Shown piece after piece: positions 15,011 to 27,289 of a DNA stretch of 64,000 nt. Under the pieces are notes generated by a model that saw only the letters and a program-made list of their open reading frames with translations, did not search any database and was not told where the DNA came from. Numbering within the stretch: position 1 is the first letter of the stretch; each line of letters starts with the position of its first letter. Made by a program: the position numbers and the translations under genes. This DNA comes from Artemia franciscana (taxonomy: Eukaryota > Arthropoda > Branchiopoda > Anostraca > Artemiidae), in the NCBI RefSeq assembly GCF_032884065.1, contig NC_088872.1, forward strand, positions 8,307,493 through 8,371,492, given 5' to 3'.

Positions 15011-15790
15011 AAAAATTAATTTTTTTCAATGGAAAAGACTATGTCAATAAAAAACGAAGAAATCAATCTAAAAAACTATTCCACCAAAATAAGTTTTAAA
15101 AGTAAAGTAAAGGTCAAAAGTAAAGGTCTCCATTAAGCTAAAAATGAGCGGAAATAAAGTTAAATAATCTTCCAAGTATTAAACTAAAACAAATCACTTT
15201 CAATAAGTAAATCCGAATCAAACTGAACAAAATTACAATAAATAGCCGACACAAACTCAAAACGAGCAAAAATTAATATAAGTGGGGCTGATAACCCCCA
15301 TTCCTTCCTAAGACCACAACATAAATTGTGCTTTACTGAGACAAAATATGCTCTAAATATTTTCACTTTTTTACTTTAGTAAATAAAAAATTAATCAAGA
15401 CTTTAAGGAATAAATATCGGTATATGCTAATTAAACTTAAATTCGATGGTCATTTCTTTTTTTTTTCTTTTTTTTCAGTAAGGCTCAAATTCTGTTCTGG
15501 TCTTGTGAAGGCATGGGGTTATCATTCCTAATCATGTTAACTTTTGCTTGTTTTGAGTTTGACTGAGCTATTTGTCATAATATCAGTTTGTCTTTAGTTT
15601 TTTTTTATTTATTGATAGCGATTTGTTGTAGTTTTACGATTGTAATATTATTTGACTTTATTTCTACTCATATTTGGCTTAATGGAGCTCTTTACTTTTC
15701 TTTGAAAACATTGTTTTGTGCAAAAAGTTTTTTTTAATTAATTAAAATAAAAATAAGTCTTTTTTCTACAGAAAGTAGGGTAAAAATAAT
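15011..15790. other. AT-rich intergenic DNA
   Basis: No coding or repeat signal beyond homopolymer T runs near 15458-15476 and 15598-15608. Confidence 0.4.
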
Positions 15791-16310
15791 TTTCATGGAT
15801 GAATTGTCCGCAGAAAGTGTTTTTTTGGGAATTTTTAGCAGGGATAAAATTGTCTGGGGGATGGGTAATTTTACATGGGAGGAAATTTCCAAGGAGGAAT
15901 TTTCTTGGGTGGGGATTTTCCATGGAGAGAAAACGCCAATTTTCAAGCATTATTTTAAGAGGGACCAGAAATTAAATGAACAAACTAATTTTTTCAGCAA
16001 TAAAGGGAAGGAGAACTATTAAAACTTCAAACAAACAGAAATAATCCCGTATATGAGGGCAAATATCCCTCCTCAATACCTTTCTATTTACGCTAATCTT
16101 AAAGTTTTGTTCCAATTATTTAAGATCAACTGCTGAAACACAAGAGCCGTTTAATTAAAGCAAGGAGATTGTTAAAATACAAAAAAGAAACTTTGCCGTG
16201 AAGAGTAAGGTATTGAGAATGGGTTAACCCCCCCTCATATTTGGAAAAATTTTCTGTTTTTTTAAATTTTAGTGCTGCTCCTTACCTTAAGTTGATTTTT
16301 TTTTTATTTA
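15791..16310 (-). repeat. R1 fragment plus hairpin repeat, diverged copy
   Basis: 15791-15960 is G-run sequence that matches the R1 edge on the minus strand (TTCCATGGAG, AATTTTCTTGGGTGGGG). 15975-16310 carries both arms of the hairpin family: AAGGAGAACTATTAAAACTT on the left; GTGAAGAGTAAGGTATTGAG then TTTTAGTGCTGCTCCTTA on the right. Same pairing as at 9480-10150. Confidence 0.65.
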
Positions 16311-17998
16311 ATCACCGAAAGGCTGAACCAATTCTCAGGGGAAAATATTGACATGTTGCTGATATAAAAAGCCAAAAATACCCGTTGGCTTATTTTTCTT
16401 TATACCCAACCCAAGTAATTCCAAATTTTCGAATCAGAGTTTTTGTAATATTCGTTCATGTGATAGAATGTTTTTATTCAAATTTTGGAAAAAAAACTTT
16501 GCAATATGTTCTTTAATTACAAATTTGGTTAATAAATTTTGCCATGCCCTAAAGCTAATCTGAACAAAAAAAACTGATCAGAAATATCTATATATCATTT
16601 GATAAAATTGTTGTCCAACACTACAGGGCGCATAATCATGGAATAAAAAGTTGACAACCCTGTTTTGGTGAATATCATGGTTAATTTGACATTATGACAG
16701 AATAAGAATCGAGGTTGAAGCTTATGGAGTAGTAAACATGTATTTGTCAGAGCTCAAAATAGAAGTCAAATTTATTGCACATCTACATCAGAGCTCTACA
16801 CAAATTAAATTAAATGACGCTTGACGAAATTTCTTCAAGTTTAAACTAGAACTCTCCTATTTTAATATCTTTTTCTAAATAAATTTTGCTACAAAAGGAA
16901 CCCTTTATAAAAAACAATTCTGAGTTAAAAGTATTCAATTTACTTATTGATCATTACATTTCCTCATACAACCTTTACTACATCCTATAATTTAAAAGCT
17001 TCAATAAGAAAATTTATATTAGTTAAATAAATTTTATCAAAAGATTACTCGCCAACTATTTTTTGTTGTTGTTTCATACGAGGCTTGCTGGAGAGTGAAG
17101 AATAGCCTCTGGTCCATCACATCTTATTTGTTGCTATATCTTTACATTAAACATACAAACTTGGAAGAACAGGAGGGAGCAAATGTAAATTTAATAATCG
17201 AGGACGTCTTAGGTTTTTCTCTTGTTTTTTCTATGTTTCAGCAAATTTTTTCTTTGTTTTCTTTCTATAAAAATATCAAAAAAGGAAGGAGTTTAATGAA
17301 AATGCAAAAAAAGTTAAATCTAGGGGGTAAATAGCCCCTCCCCATTTCCACTGAGCCAAATCAAACAATCATGTCTCGTTTCACTTCTCCTTGGTAATTT
17401 ACGGTTGCTTCGGAATGGTGGTGGCCAAACTGATCTCTAAGAGGCCTTATTCCACATGTTTTCAGGCCCAATGAGGCGTTAATTGTATTCATTTAGCTGC
17501 CAAAAAGATTTGTGCCATAAGCCATGATTTTGCCTTACATTGCGTCTACATTCGGCGTTTTGTGGAAAACCGGAACAGAAAACTGGGAGACAGGTAGCAA
17601 TCTACATTACTAATGTCTCCCAGCTTTCAATTCTTCAGTTTTCTGGCCAGTTCTCTGGATCATCACATTTTTCCTTCTAGATTTCAATTTGTGAGATACT
17701 ATGTTCATTGAACCATTTCTGCGAGTTTTTTTAAACCCCTCTATTTTATATTTTGATGGGACCAATAGCTCTTTTTTTTAAATTTTATTGCTTGATTGCG
17801 AAGAAACGGAACCACCAGTCTTCACTTGTAGATTTTTGGCATGCCGGCCCATTTATTGGCTCCTTTTTGTGCCGTGCCCAGAAACGAAAAAATGGAAAGG
17901 TAATAGCAGTCAAAAGTACCCAGTTTCCCAATTTTTGTCCTAGTTGATACAGCTTTACAATTGCTAGGCCCTGTTTTACGGATTAAAGATGCTAAAGA
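16311..17998. other. Intergenic DNA with one short stem-loop
   Basis: No supported gene. A perfect 10-bp stem (CTGGGAGACA at 17583-17592 with its complement at 17614-17623) with a 21-base loop is the only structure I noted. Confidence 0.4.
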
Positions 17999-18214
17999 TT
18001 GTGCTTTATTGGCCATCCATCTGAGGCAAAACACAAAGCAGGTCGTCCCCAAATGGGGGATGGGATCACAAAGGGCTGGGAGACATCCCTAAATAAGAAG
18101 TCAGAAGAAAACATTTTAAGGGAATTGAAACTCAAGGATAAGGAAGAAAGAGTCAAGTATCGAAAAGAACGGGCTGGAAAAAGAGTGTATGCGCCTATGT
18201 TGGCCTCGGGTTGA
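17999..18214 (+). pseudogene. Possible LINE reverse-transcriptase C-terminal fragment
   Basis: The frame contains KHKAGRPQM...GDGITKG and ends ERAGKRVYAPMLASG. This is reminiscent of the basic GRPQxRWxDDI...W...EAY tail found after the RT domain in RTE-like LINEs, but the key RW pair is missing. No intact RT domain lies upstream. Weak call; it may be chance. Confidence 0.3.
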
Positions 18215-19489
18215 TTGGTCAGTTGTTAGCTATAGGAGTGGTATTAGGGACTTAATAGGTATAACATACATCAATTTGTCAAACCAAGTTATTGAAATAA
18301 TATTCTCAAGTTTGGCATCTTCTATCGATTGGTTTAACTTATTCTTCCATTTTATATTTTATTTTCAAAATGCTTACATGCCTTTGTTTTGTACCAAACT
18401 TCTAATGTTCCCATTTCTCACCCATAAAACTAGCTAAAATTTGGATTCTTTGAAATCAAGGTTTTTATGGTGCATCTTTGACGCCTAGTCTTAAAAACTA
18501 AGAGGAAGAAAATTTAATGTATATTCTAGCTTTTCAGCTCTCTTGTTAACTTTTTGTTTTGCAGCATATCACCTTTCTCATCACATTTTCTGATGTGCCA
18601 CAGCAGATTATATTATATACAACCATCGATAATATTGACTTCTAAGACTTCCATACTTTGTCATCTTTTTTTGTTCTGAATACTGAAAAATATCTTTGTG
18701 AATTGGAATTGTGTGAGAACAACAGCCAAACAAGATCTTTAAACAAACTCCCCAAAAAATTTTGGATGTAGTCATGGTATGGACCAGCTTCTTAAAGGCT
18801 TTGTTTGGATTTTAAATAGTTAATCTAAGAAGAGTCGGTGATGTTATTGTGACAAAAGGTCAAACCTTATAAAAAAATGGGTTAGTTGTTGGGGGGAATG
18901 CATAGTACTAGTTACCGTCTATAAATAGGCTTTAAGGCTGATTTCTTCGAAAAATAGGTAAAGATGAATTATTTTGATTGGCATTTAACGATCATTTTAA
19001 ATTTTAGTTGGTTAATCTTGAAAGTAGTGTTTTTACTTTCTTTTTTGAGTATCAGATAAAGGTCACATAAAATTTCCTCATTTTGTAAAAATTTTCCAAG
19101 TGTCAAACTTTCAAACAACCACACAAGTTTTTTGCTAGACCTGAAGAAAATATTGGTAGATACATTAATAAAAGTTTTCTACGGGGGATCGGATAAAGAG
19201 AGAACCAAATAAAGCGTTGTTTTTATCTGATTTATCAAGTAAAGTGCACGATGTGTCCTATTTACGGCTTGTTTGGTTCCCGGTTGAAATCAATGTGTAA
19301 GATTTTCAACGAGAGATAACCAAAGTTTTAAAATTTTCAACTTTCCGCATAACTACGGCGGTAAAAAATTTTCAGTTTTCATATGTAACCTGAGTATTGA
19401 GAAGCAAAACAAATTACCTTAATCGCACTTTGGAGCGATAGGGTCCAATGGATCTGTATTGCTCCGTGAATGATGATGGCTGGCACATG
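18215..19489. other. Intergenic DNA, nothing recognised
   Basis: No domain, repeat or RNA gene seen. A 23-base block at 18960-18982 is identical to 13462-13484, just upstream of the dead CBM14 exon. Confidence 0.4.
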
Positions 19490-19762
19490 TTAGTGATCTG
19501 AATCATCCCAGCAGTATTTCCGGTTCCTGCATGACCACTTGTTATCCAGTGACTTCTTAAAAGTTATAGGTAAAGTTGCTGACACTGTAGACTCAGAGAG
19601 GGAATTCCAGTCGTTGATGACTCTTTTGGAGCAGAAGTTTTGACGCATTCTTGTATTCACGTGGCATTTAGAAAGTTTCTTTGCATGTCCTCTTGTATAG
19701 GATTGGTGGGACTTCTTCATTTTGAGTAGACTAGAATAAAAATATGTCAAGAACTTTAGCAT
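19490..19762 (-). pseudogene. 3' end of a jockey/CR1-like LINE reverse transcriptase ORF
   Basis: The minus-strand frame contains TRGHAKKLSKCHVNTRMRQN followed by FCSKRVINDWNSLSESTVSA and a TFKKSLDNKW ending. This pattern (a TRGH start, basic stretch, FF(S)xRVVNxWNSLP, then FK..LD..W) is diagnostic of the C-terminus of jockey/CR1-clade LINE polymerases. Only about 90 residues are present; further upstream on the minus strand the frame is broken. It is a 5'-truncated dead copy, as usual for LINEs. The normal P of the WNSLP motif is S here. Confidence 0.75.
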
Positions 19763-20352
19763 TTTCGTCCCCTTGACTATTCCTGACTCGCTAATGTTAC
19801 CTATATAAATTCTACATAAGAGAGAATAAACTCAACAATTACTCGTGCGTTCCCTCTTCAACATCGAGCAGAAACGGTATAAATTCAAGGAAATGGTAAA
19901 GGCATAAAAAATTAGTTTTCAAATTCCTTTGACTTAAAACAGCTTTGATATGATAAGGCTCACTTACAGGCCTTGCTAAGACGACGTAGAAAACGATTAG
20001 ACCAGGCGTTTTCAAGTTGAAGGTACCAGTTTAGCCTACCATCTATCTTCATCAAAAACTTATAGTAACTCTAATAGAAAAATTCCTCCAGAGCATACTC
20101 CTGACAAAGTTAAGGATGGGCAACATAATTAACCTTAGTAAGTGTACAATATGATACATTCAGAATAAGGCTTCATTAAACAATCAATTCACAGCTCTTT
20201 GAAATCGTTAAAAAGTTTCAGCTATGTAGCTATAGGGGATACCTTTTAAGCCAAGTCACAATTGGGGATATACCAATATGACTTCTATAGAATAATTTCT
20301 AGTTGAGGGGCTTCTTGCTATCTTGAAAAGTAGCTAAGATAGTTGAAAGAAA

Positions 20353-20520
20353 GGTAAATTTCTAGTTTAGCTTCTTTTTATTATCCTGGAAAGGGATTGG
20401 GTAAGGAAAATAAACTTCCAGGGATGGGTCTACAAACTAAAGTAGGCCTATATCCCAGGAAGGTATCTTAAGATACCTACCACCACTACTTCTTCTCCCT
20501 ATAGGGTACTGACCTTTGAC
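20353..20520 (+). repeat. Single arm of the GGTAAA fold-back family
   Basis: Starts GGTAAATTTCTAG and follows the arm sequence of the complete element at 20672 (GGAAAGGGATTGGG, GGGTCTACA, CCCAGGAAGGTAT). No matching right arm is adjacent, so this is a partial copy. Confidence 0.65.
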
Positions 20521-20671
20521 AACTTAAAAATCTCTGTGCTTTAAAAGTTAATCCTTGCAAAATAGGGTAAAACACTAGTATCCAATTGAGCAAAATTATG
20601 TAAAACTAAATTGCTTTTATTATAAATTCAAATTTAAGCCCTTTTCACCTAAACTAACACAACCTAACTAT

Positions 20672-21295
20672 GGTAAAAATCTAGTTTATTGACTTCTTGC
20701 TATCTCGGAAAGGGTTTAGGTTAGGAAAATAAAACTTTCAGAGACGGGTCTACAGGCTAAAGTATGTCCCAGGAAGGTATTTTAAAGTACCAACCTCCAC
20801 TCCTTCTCCCTCTAGAGGGCCTTGAAATTTGCCTACATGACAGGTCAATACCTATTGAAATTTTGACAAAACAGCATTTTAAATAATTTTGTTACCAGTT
20901 GCTTTTTCTCTGCCTTTAGTTCTGAAAATGCAATTCCTGTCATTTGAGTAAAATTTTGAGCCATATCTCAGTTTTTTGTTTAAAATTTAGGAAATGTATT
21001 TGCATATCTTTAAAACCTTATAAAATGGAATTGAGCAAAGTTATGAAGCTGAAAACAATTTTGTTGTACTTCAATTAAGCAGAAGATCTATTTTGCAAGG
21101 TTTCACTTTTATAACACACATATTTTTAAAGGTTATCAAGGTCAGGGACCTCTAGAGGGAGAAGGAGTGGAGGTAGTTGCTTCATAATACCTTCCCAGGA
21201 CATACTTTGATCTGTAGATTCATCCCTGAAAGTTCCATTTTCCTAACCTAAACCCTTTCTGAGATAGCAAGAAGTCAATTAACTAGAATTTTACC
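20672..21295. mobile_element. Fold-back DNA element (MULE-like), 624 bp with 8-bp target duplication
   Basis: The left arm (20672 to ~20815) and right arm (~21150 to 21295) are inverted copies about 145 bp long, ~85% identical by eye, ending GGTAAAAWTCTAG. The direct repeat CTAACTAT flanks it on both sides (20664-20671 and 21296-21303). Long inverted arms with an 8-9 bp target duplication are typical of Mutator-like non-autonomous elements. The centre is AT-rich and non-coding. A second complete copy is at 40773-41404. Confidence 0.75.
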
Positions 21296-21428
21296 CTAAC
21301 TATAAATAATTTTGGCACCAAGGAAATGTAGTATTATTTTGTCAAAATTGACCAATAACTCATACTTTAATTGAAAATTCATCATTTTTAAGAGCTCAAA
21401 AAGTGCTTAAATTTAGAGTTGCAATAGA

Positions 21429-21976
21429 AGCAATTATTATATTCATAAAGAATATAAAAAAGGCATGGCAAATTATTAATGAAAATTTGACCCAGAAGGT
21501 GGGGTTCTTGTTACTGCCCTCACATTGCACCATTCTGTAGTAAATTATGGGCAGTTCAAAACCCATTTCTATTTCTATAAAGCAATTATTATATTCATAA
21601 AGAATATAAAAAAGGCATTGAGTGGTAGGTTCACTTTATTGGTAAGTCAATTATATGGACTGCAAAATATTTACCCCTATTTTGACATGTATATCATTTT
21701 TAATGTTTCAGTTTCATTCACATAGGCCTATTAACAGAAAGCTGATTTCTGATTCTAAAAATGTAACTTTTATTGCTTGATATTTATTCTATAAATCACA
21801 AATATTGAATATATTTGTTTCTTTTCCATTGCTTGTCAAAACAGAGACCACATTTTCAATTTATGCTGGCAAATTATTAATGAAAATTTGACCCAGAAGG
21901 TGGGGTTCTTGTTACTGCCCTCACATTGCACCATTCTGTAGTAAATTATGGGCAGTCCAAAACCCATTTCTATTTC
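21429..21976 (+). repeat. Nested direct repeats (38 bp and ~112 bp)
   Basis: A ~38-base block containing ATTCATAAAGAATATAAAA occurs at 21429-21466 and 21580-21617. Between them lies a ~112-base block (from GGCAAATTATTAATGAAAAT) that is repeated at 21868-21976. The layout looks like insertion or template switching with target copying. Confidence 0.75.
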
Positions 21977-22019
21977 TCTGCAATGCCAAAGAAAATTGGT
22001 CTTTTACCCTAGACCTTCT

Positions 22020-22431
22020 ACTTAAGTAAAATACAAGAAAACTGTTTTCAGCTTCTTAACTTTGCTCAATCCCAATTTATGAGGTTTCAAAGATCTGCAA
22101 ATCCATTTTCTAAATTTAGGAAACATTCATATAGCTTAAAATCCAAGGCCTACTCAAATAACAAGAATTGCGTTTGCAGAACTAAAACTAGAGAAAATGA
22201 AACTGATAAACTGAAAATATGGAAAAATGTTAATATGTCAAAATTTCAATATGTATGAACCTGTAAAGTGGGCAATTTTCTTAGACTTGGAAATCAGAAG
22301 AGGGTTAACATAGAAGCTTAAAAATACTTTCCCAGAGTATGTTTTTGGCCCTGGACTCATTACTGAAAGTTTCATTTCCTAACCTAACCCCTTTCCATGA
22401 TAGCAAAAAGCAACTAAACTAGAATTTTACC
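22020..22431. repeat. Partial GGTAAA fold-back copy (internal part and right arm)
   Basis: Ends ...CTAGAATTTTACC at 22431, preceded by the arm motifs ACTGAAAGTTTCATTT, CCTAACCTAACCCC and ATAGCAAAAAG. The 5' part holds the family's internal sequence in inverted orientation (CAGCTTCTTAACTTTGCTCA). Confidence 0.6.
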
Positions 22432-22645
22432 AAATAAAATTATAAATTTGTAGTTGACTGCATAATTTAGCTAGGATAGAAGTGAATACATCACTTGATG
22501 CCTTTTGTATATTCTTTAATAATTTAATAATGACTCCTAGGGGAAATTACATTTTGATCCCTTTATGGAACCCAAAAAGGTAAAACAGTCCCTAGTACCC
22601 AACAATTTAAAAACATGTTTAAAAAAATTGTCTAGTGAGAAAAAA

Positions 22646-22800
22646 GGTAAAATTTTAGATGAGCTACTTTGTACTATCTTGGAAAGGGTCGAGGTTAAGG
22701 AAAATGAAACTTTCAGCAATGATTCCAGGGCCAAAAAAAAAAAGAATACTCTGGGACAGTATTGACAAGCTACTATATTAGCCCTCTTCTGATTTCTAAA
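22646..22800 (+). repeat. Left arm of a GGTAAA fold-back copy
   Basis: Begins GGTAAAATTTTAG and carries CTATCTTGGAAAGGG, GAAACTTTCAG and CCCTCTTCTGATTTC as in the 40773 copy. The matching right arm may be at 27194, beyond the satellite array (see findings). Confidence 0.65.
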
Positions 22801-23219
22801 GTTTAGAATCAAAATTTCATCCTGAATCCAAATATGACATTTGTTTCCATTGTAAATTCAGTTTTAACCTAATCTTACCCAAATATAGCCTATAGCCCAT
22901 ATTATACATTTCCCATGCATTTTTGTTACTGTTAATTCAATTTATGGATAAACCAGTTTTAACAAGATTAATGTAAACACAGGTATACAAGCCATATCTT
23001 AAATAAGAGAAAAATCTATCCTCTTTGATGGTCTATAATTGACTTAAAATTGATTTTGTGGTAGAAATGTATGTCATTTTCAGGATGAAATTCCAATTCT
23101 AGAGGTAAGTTTGTTTCTGAGCTATCTGAATTTCTTTTCCTCTGCTTATGGCACTTGGTATTAACCAAGTGACATAGCAATCACAAATTCTGTCAGTCTT
23201 TCAATCCTGGTTTTGCTAC

Positions 23220-26200
23220 TTTAGGCACTTCCAGGTAAGCTAGGACGATGAAATTTGGCAGGCGTATCAGGGACCGGACCAGATTAAATTATAAATAGTC
23301 GTTTTCCCAATTTGACCATCTGGGGGGGGGGCGGGAGTGGGGGGCCTGTTAATTCAGAAAAATGGAAAAACTGAAGTATTTTGAACTTTTGAACGGTTGA
23401 TCAGATCTTAATGAAATTTGATGCTTGGAAGGATATCATGTCTCAAAGCTGTTGTTTTAAATCCCGACTGGATCTGGTGACATTGGGGGGAGTTGGGAGG
23501 GGAAAACATAAAACCTTGGAAAACACTTAGAGTGGAGGGATCAGGATTAAACTTGATGGGAAAAATAAGAACAAGTCCTAGATACATGATTGACATAACT
23601 GGAACGGATTCGCTCTCTTTGAGGTAGTTGGGGGGGGGGGTTAATTCTGAAAAATTAGAAAAAATGAGGTATTTTTAAATTATGAACAGGTGATCGGATG
23701 TCAATGAAATTTAATATTTAGAAGGATATCTTGTCTCAGAGCTCTTATTTTAAATCCCAACCGGATCGGGTAACTTGGGGGGGGGTTGGGAGGGGAAAAC
23801 CTAAAACTTGGAAAACACTTAGAGTGGAGGGATCAGGATGAAACTTGGTGGGAAAAATAAACGCAAGTCCTAGATACATGATTGACATAACCAGAACGGA
23901 TCCGCTCTCTTTGGGGTAGTTGGGGGGGGGGGGTAATTCTGAAAAATTAGAAAAAATGAGGTATTTTTAACTTATGAACGGGTGATCGGATCTCAATGAA
24001 ATTTGATATTTAGAAGGATATCGTGTCTCATAGATCTTATTTCAAATCCCGACCTGATCTGGTGACAATGAGGGGGGGGGGAGTTAGGAGGGAGAACCTA
24101 AAACTTGGAAAACACTTAGAGTGGAGGGATCGGGATGAAACTTGGTGGTAAAAATAGGCACAAGTCCTAGATACATGATTGACATAACAGGAATGGATCC
24201 GCTCTCTTTGCGGTAGTTTGGGGGGGGGGGGTTAATTCTGAAAAATTAGAAAAAATGAGGTATTTTTAACTTACGAACGGGTGATCGGATCTCAATGAAA
24301 TTTGATATTTAGAAGGATATCATGTCTCAAAGCGGTCTTATTTTAAATCCCGACCGGATCTGGTGACATTGGGGGGAGTTAGGAGGGGGAAACCTAAAAC
24401 TTGGAAACACTTAGAGTGGAGGGATCAGGATGAAACTTGGTGGGAAAAATAAACGCAAGTCCTAGATACATCATTGACATAACCGGAACGGATCCGCTCT
24501 CTTTGGGGTAGTTGGGGGGGGGGGGGGTAATTCTGAAAAATTAGAAAAAAATGAGGTATTTTTAACTTATGAACGGGTGATCGGATCTCAATGAAATTTG
24601 ATATTTAGAAGGATATCGTGTCTCATAGATCTTATTTTAAATCCCGACCTGATCTGGTGACAATGAGGGGGAGGCGTTAGGAGGGGGAACCTAAAACTTG
24701 GAAAACACTTAGAGTGGAGGGATCGGGATGAAACTTGGTGGTAAAAATAGGCACAAGTCCTAGATACATGATTGAAATAACAGGAATGGATCCGCTCTCT
24801 TTGCGGTAGTTTGGGGGGGGGGGGGTTAATTCTGAAAAATTAGAAAAAATGAGGTATTTTTTAACTTACGAACGGGTGATCGGATCTCAATGAAATTTGA
24901 TATTTAGAAGGATATCATGTCTCAAAGCGGTCTTATTTTAAATCCCGACCGGATCTGGTGACATTGGGGGGAGTTAGGAGGGGGAAACCTAAAACTTGGA
25001 AAACACTTAGAGTGGAGAGATCAGGATGAAACTTGGTGGGAAAAATAAACGCAAGTCCTAGATACATTATTGACATAACCGGAACGGATCCGCTCTCTTT
25101 GGGGTAGTTGTGAGGGGGGGGGGGTAATTCCGAAAAATTAGAAAAAATGAGGTATTTTTAACTTATGAATGGGTGATCGGATCTCAATGAAATTTGATAT
25201 TTAGAAGGATATCGTGTCTCATAGATCTTATTTTAAATCCCGACCTGATCTGGTGACAATGAGGGGGGGGGGAAGTTAGGAGGGGGAACCTAAAACTTGG
25301 AAAACACTTAGAGTGGAGGGATCGGGATGAAACTTGGTGGTAAAAATAGGCTCAAGTCCTAGATACATGATTGACATAACAGGAACGGATCCGCTCTCTT
25401 TGCGGTAGTTTGGGGGGGGGGGGGTAATTCTGAAAAATTAGAAAAAATGAGGTATTTTTAACTTACGTACGGGTGATCGGATCTCAATGAAATTTGATAT
25501 CTAGAAGGATATTGTGTCTAAAAGCTCTTATTTTAAATCCCGACCGGATATGGTGACATTGGGGGGAGTTTGGGGTGGGGGAACCTAAAATCATGGAAAA
25601 CGCTTAGATTGGAGGGATCGCGATGAAACGTGGTGGGAAAAATAAGCAGAAGTCTTGAATACGTGATTTAACTAATTGGAACGGATCCACTCTATTGGGG
25701 GAGGGGTAATTCTGAAAAATTAGAAAAAATGAGGTATTTTTAACTTACAAAGGAGTGATCGGATCTTCATGAAATTTCATATTTAGAAGGACTTCGTAAC
25801 TCAGATCTCTTATTTTAAATCTCAAGCGGATCCAGCGTCATTAGGGGGGCAGTTGAGGGGACCAGAAATCTTAGAAAATACTTAAAGCGGTCAGATCAGG
25901 ATGAAACTGGATGAGAAGAATAGAAACCTGTCTAAGATACGTGACTGACATAACCAGACCGGATCTGCTCTCTTTGGTGGAGTTGGTGGGGGGTGGGGTA
26001 ATTTTGAAAATTGAGGTATTTGTAACTTACGAAAAGGTGACCAGATCTTAATGAAATTTGATATTTAGAAGGATCTTGTGCTTTAAAGCTCTAATTTTAA
26101 ATTCCGACCGGATCCTGTGACATTGGGGGGGAATCGGAGGGGAAAACCGGAATTCTTGCAAAATGTGAAAATGGGATATTTTTATCTTACGAATAGGTGA

Positions 26201-26690
26201 TCGGATCTTAATGAAATTTGATATTTAGAAGGAATTCATGACTCAGAGCTCTTATTTCAAATCCCGACCAGATCTTTTGACATTGGGGGAGAGTTGGAGG
26301 GCGAAATCTTGGAAAACACTTGGAGTGGAGGAATCGGGATGAAGCTTGGTGGATAGAATAAGTAAATGTCCTTGATACGTGATTGACAGAACCGTACTGG
26401 ATTCCCTCTCTTTGGGGGAGTTGGGGGAAGGGGTTCAGTGATTTAGCGAGTATGGTGCTTCTGGACGTGCTAGGAAGATGAAAATTGGTAGGCGTGTCAG
26501 GGAGCTGCACAATTTGACTTGATAAAGTCGTTTTCCCAAATTCGACCATCTGGGGGGCTAAAGGGAGAGGAAAACTTAGAAAAAATAGGTATTTATAACT
26601 TGCGAGTGGGTGATCGGATCTTAATGAATTTTGATATTTAGAAGGACATCATGACTCAGAGCTCTTATTTAAAATCCCAACCGGCATTAA
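23220..26690 (+). repeat. G-run satellite array, ~282-300 bp units, with 595-bp dimers in the centre
   Basis: The anchor GAAATTTGATATTTAGAAGG recurs with variants at 23413, 23706, 23998, 24297, 24593, 24892, 25189, 25489, 25771, 26053 and 26213. Spacing is 282-300 bases for the full units. The six central units alternate between two types (GTCTCATAGATC...GACAATGAGG and GTCTCAAAGCGGTC...GACATTGGGG), giving a dimer of 595-596 bp. Each unit carries one or two G runs of 6-13 bases. Edges are more diverged, and both edges contain a TCGTTTTCCCAA...GACCATCTGGGGGG block. Not coding. Confidence 0.92.
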
Positions 26691-26844
26691 GCCTCTTATT
26701 TTCCTTTTTAAATCACTCTATTGATTCATAGAATTTTGTTAGAGCTCATACCATATGATCTCTTGGCTCTTAGCTCTTCTTGCCTCGTCACAAGTGCCGT
26801 ATGAGCTTTTAGCTCTTTTTTAGTTTTGCAAATACAATTCCTGC

Positions 26845-27194
26845 TACCTGAGTAGAATTTTAAGCCATATCAATGTCTTTCCCCCCTAAATTTTGGAATT
26901 TTTTTTTACAGATCTTTGAATTCTCATAAATTGGGATTGTGAGCAAAGTTGTGAAGCTGAAAATACTTTTCTTTTACTTTATTTAAGAAGTAGGTCTATT
27001 TTGCAAGGTTTAACTTTTATAACAGAAAGATTTTCAAAGGTCATTAACCTCTTGAGGGAGAAGGAGTAGAGGTTGGTTCTTCTAAATACCTTATTGGGTC
27101 ATACTTTAGTCTGTAGATCCATTCTTGAAAGTTTCATTTTCCTAACCTAACCCCTTCCCAAGGTTGCAAAAAGTAGTTTGTTTAGAATTTTACC
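26845..27194 (+). repeat. Fold-back family internal sequence and right arm
   Basis: Contains GAGCAAAGTTGTGAAGCTGA, CAAGGTTTAACTTTTATAAC, the arm motifs TCATTTTCCTAACCTAACCC and TAGAATTTTACC ending at 27194. Same order as in 41100-41404. Confidence 0.65.
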
Positions 27195-27289
27195 ACAAAA
27201 AATTCCCTTTGCAGCTGATTCAGGAATGATAATTATTTCTTTCCCTAGTCTTAATAGTAAACTGTTATTTTGAAAACAAATTAGGAGGA

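Noticed and set aside
26208-26549. 113-codon minus-strand frame in the satellite
   Set aside because: Product of the repeat; similar partial frames appear in every unit and none has a domain.
23220-26690. CRISPR-like array
   Set aside because: Units of ~300 bp with no unique short spacers, in eukaryotic DNA; it is a satellite.
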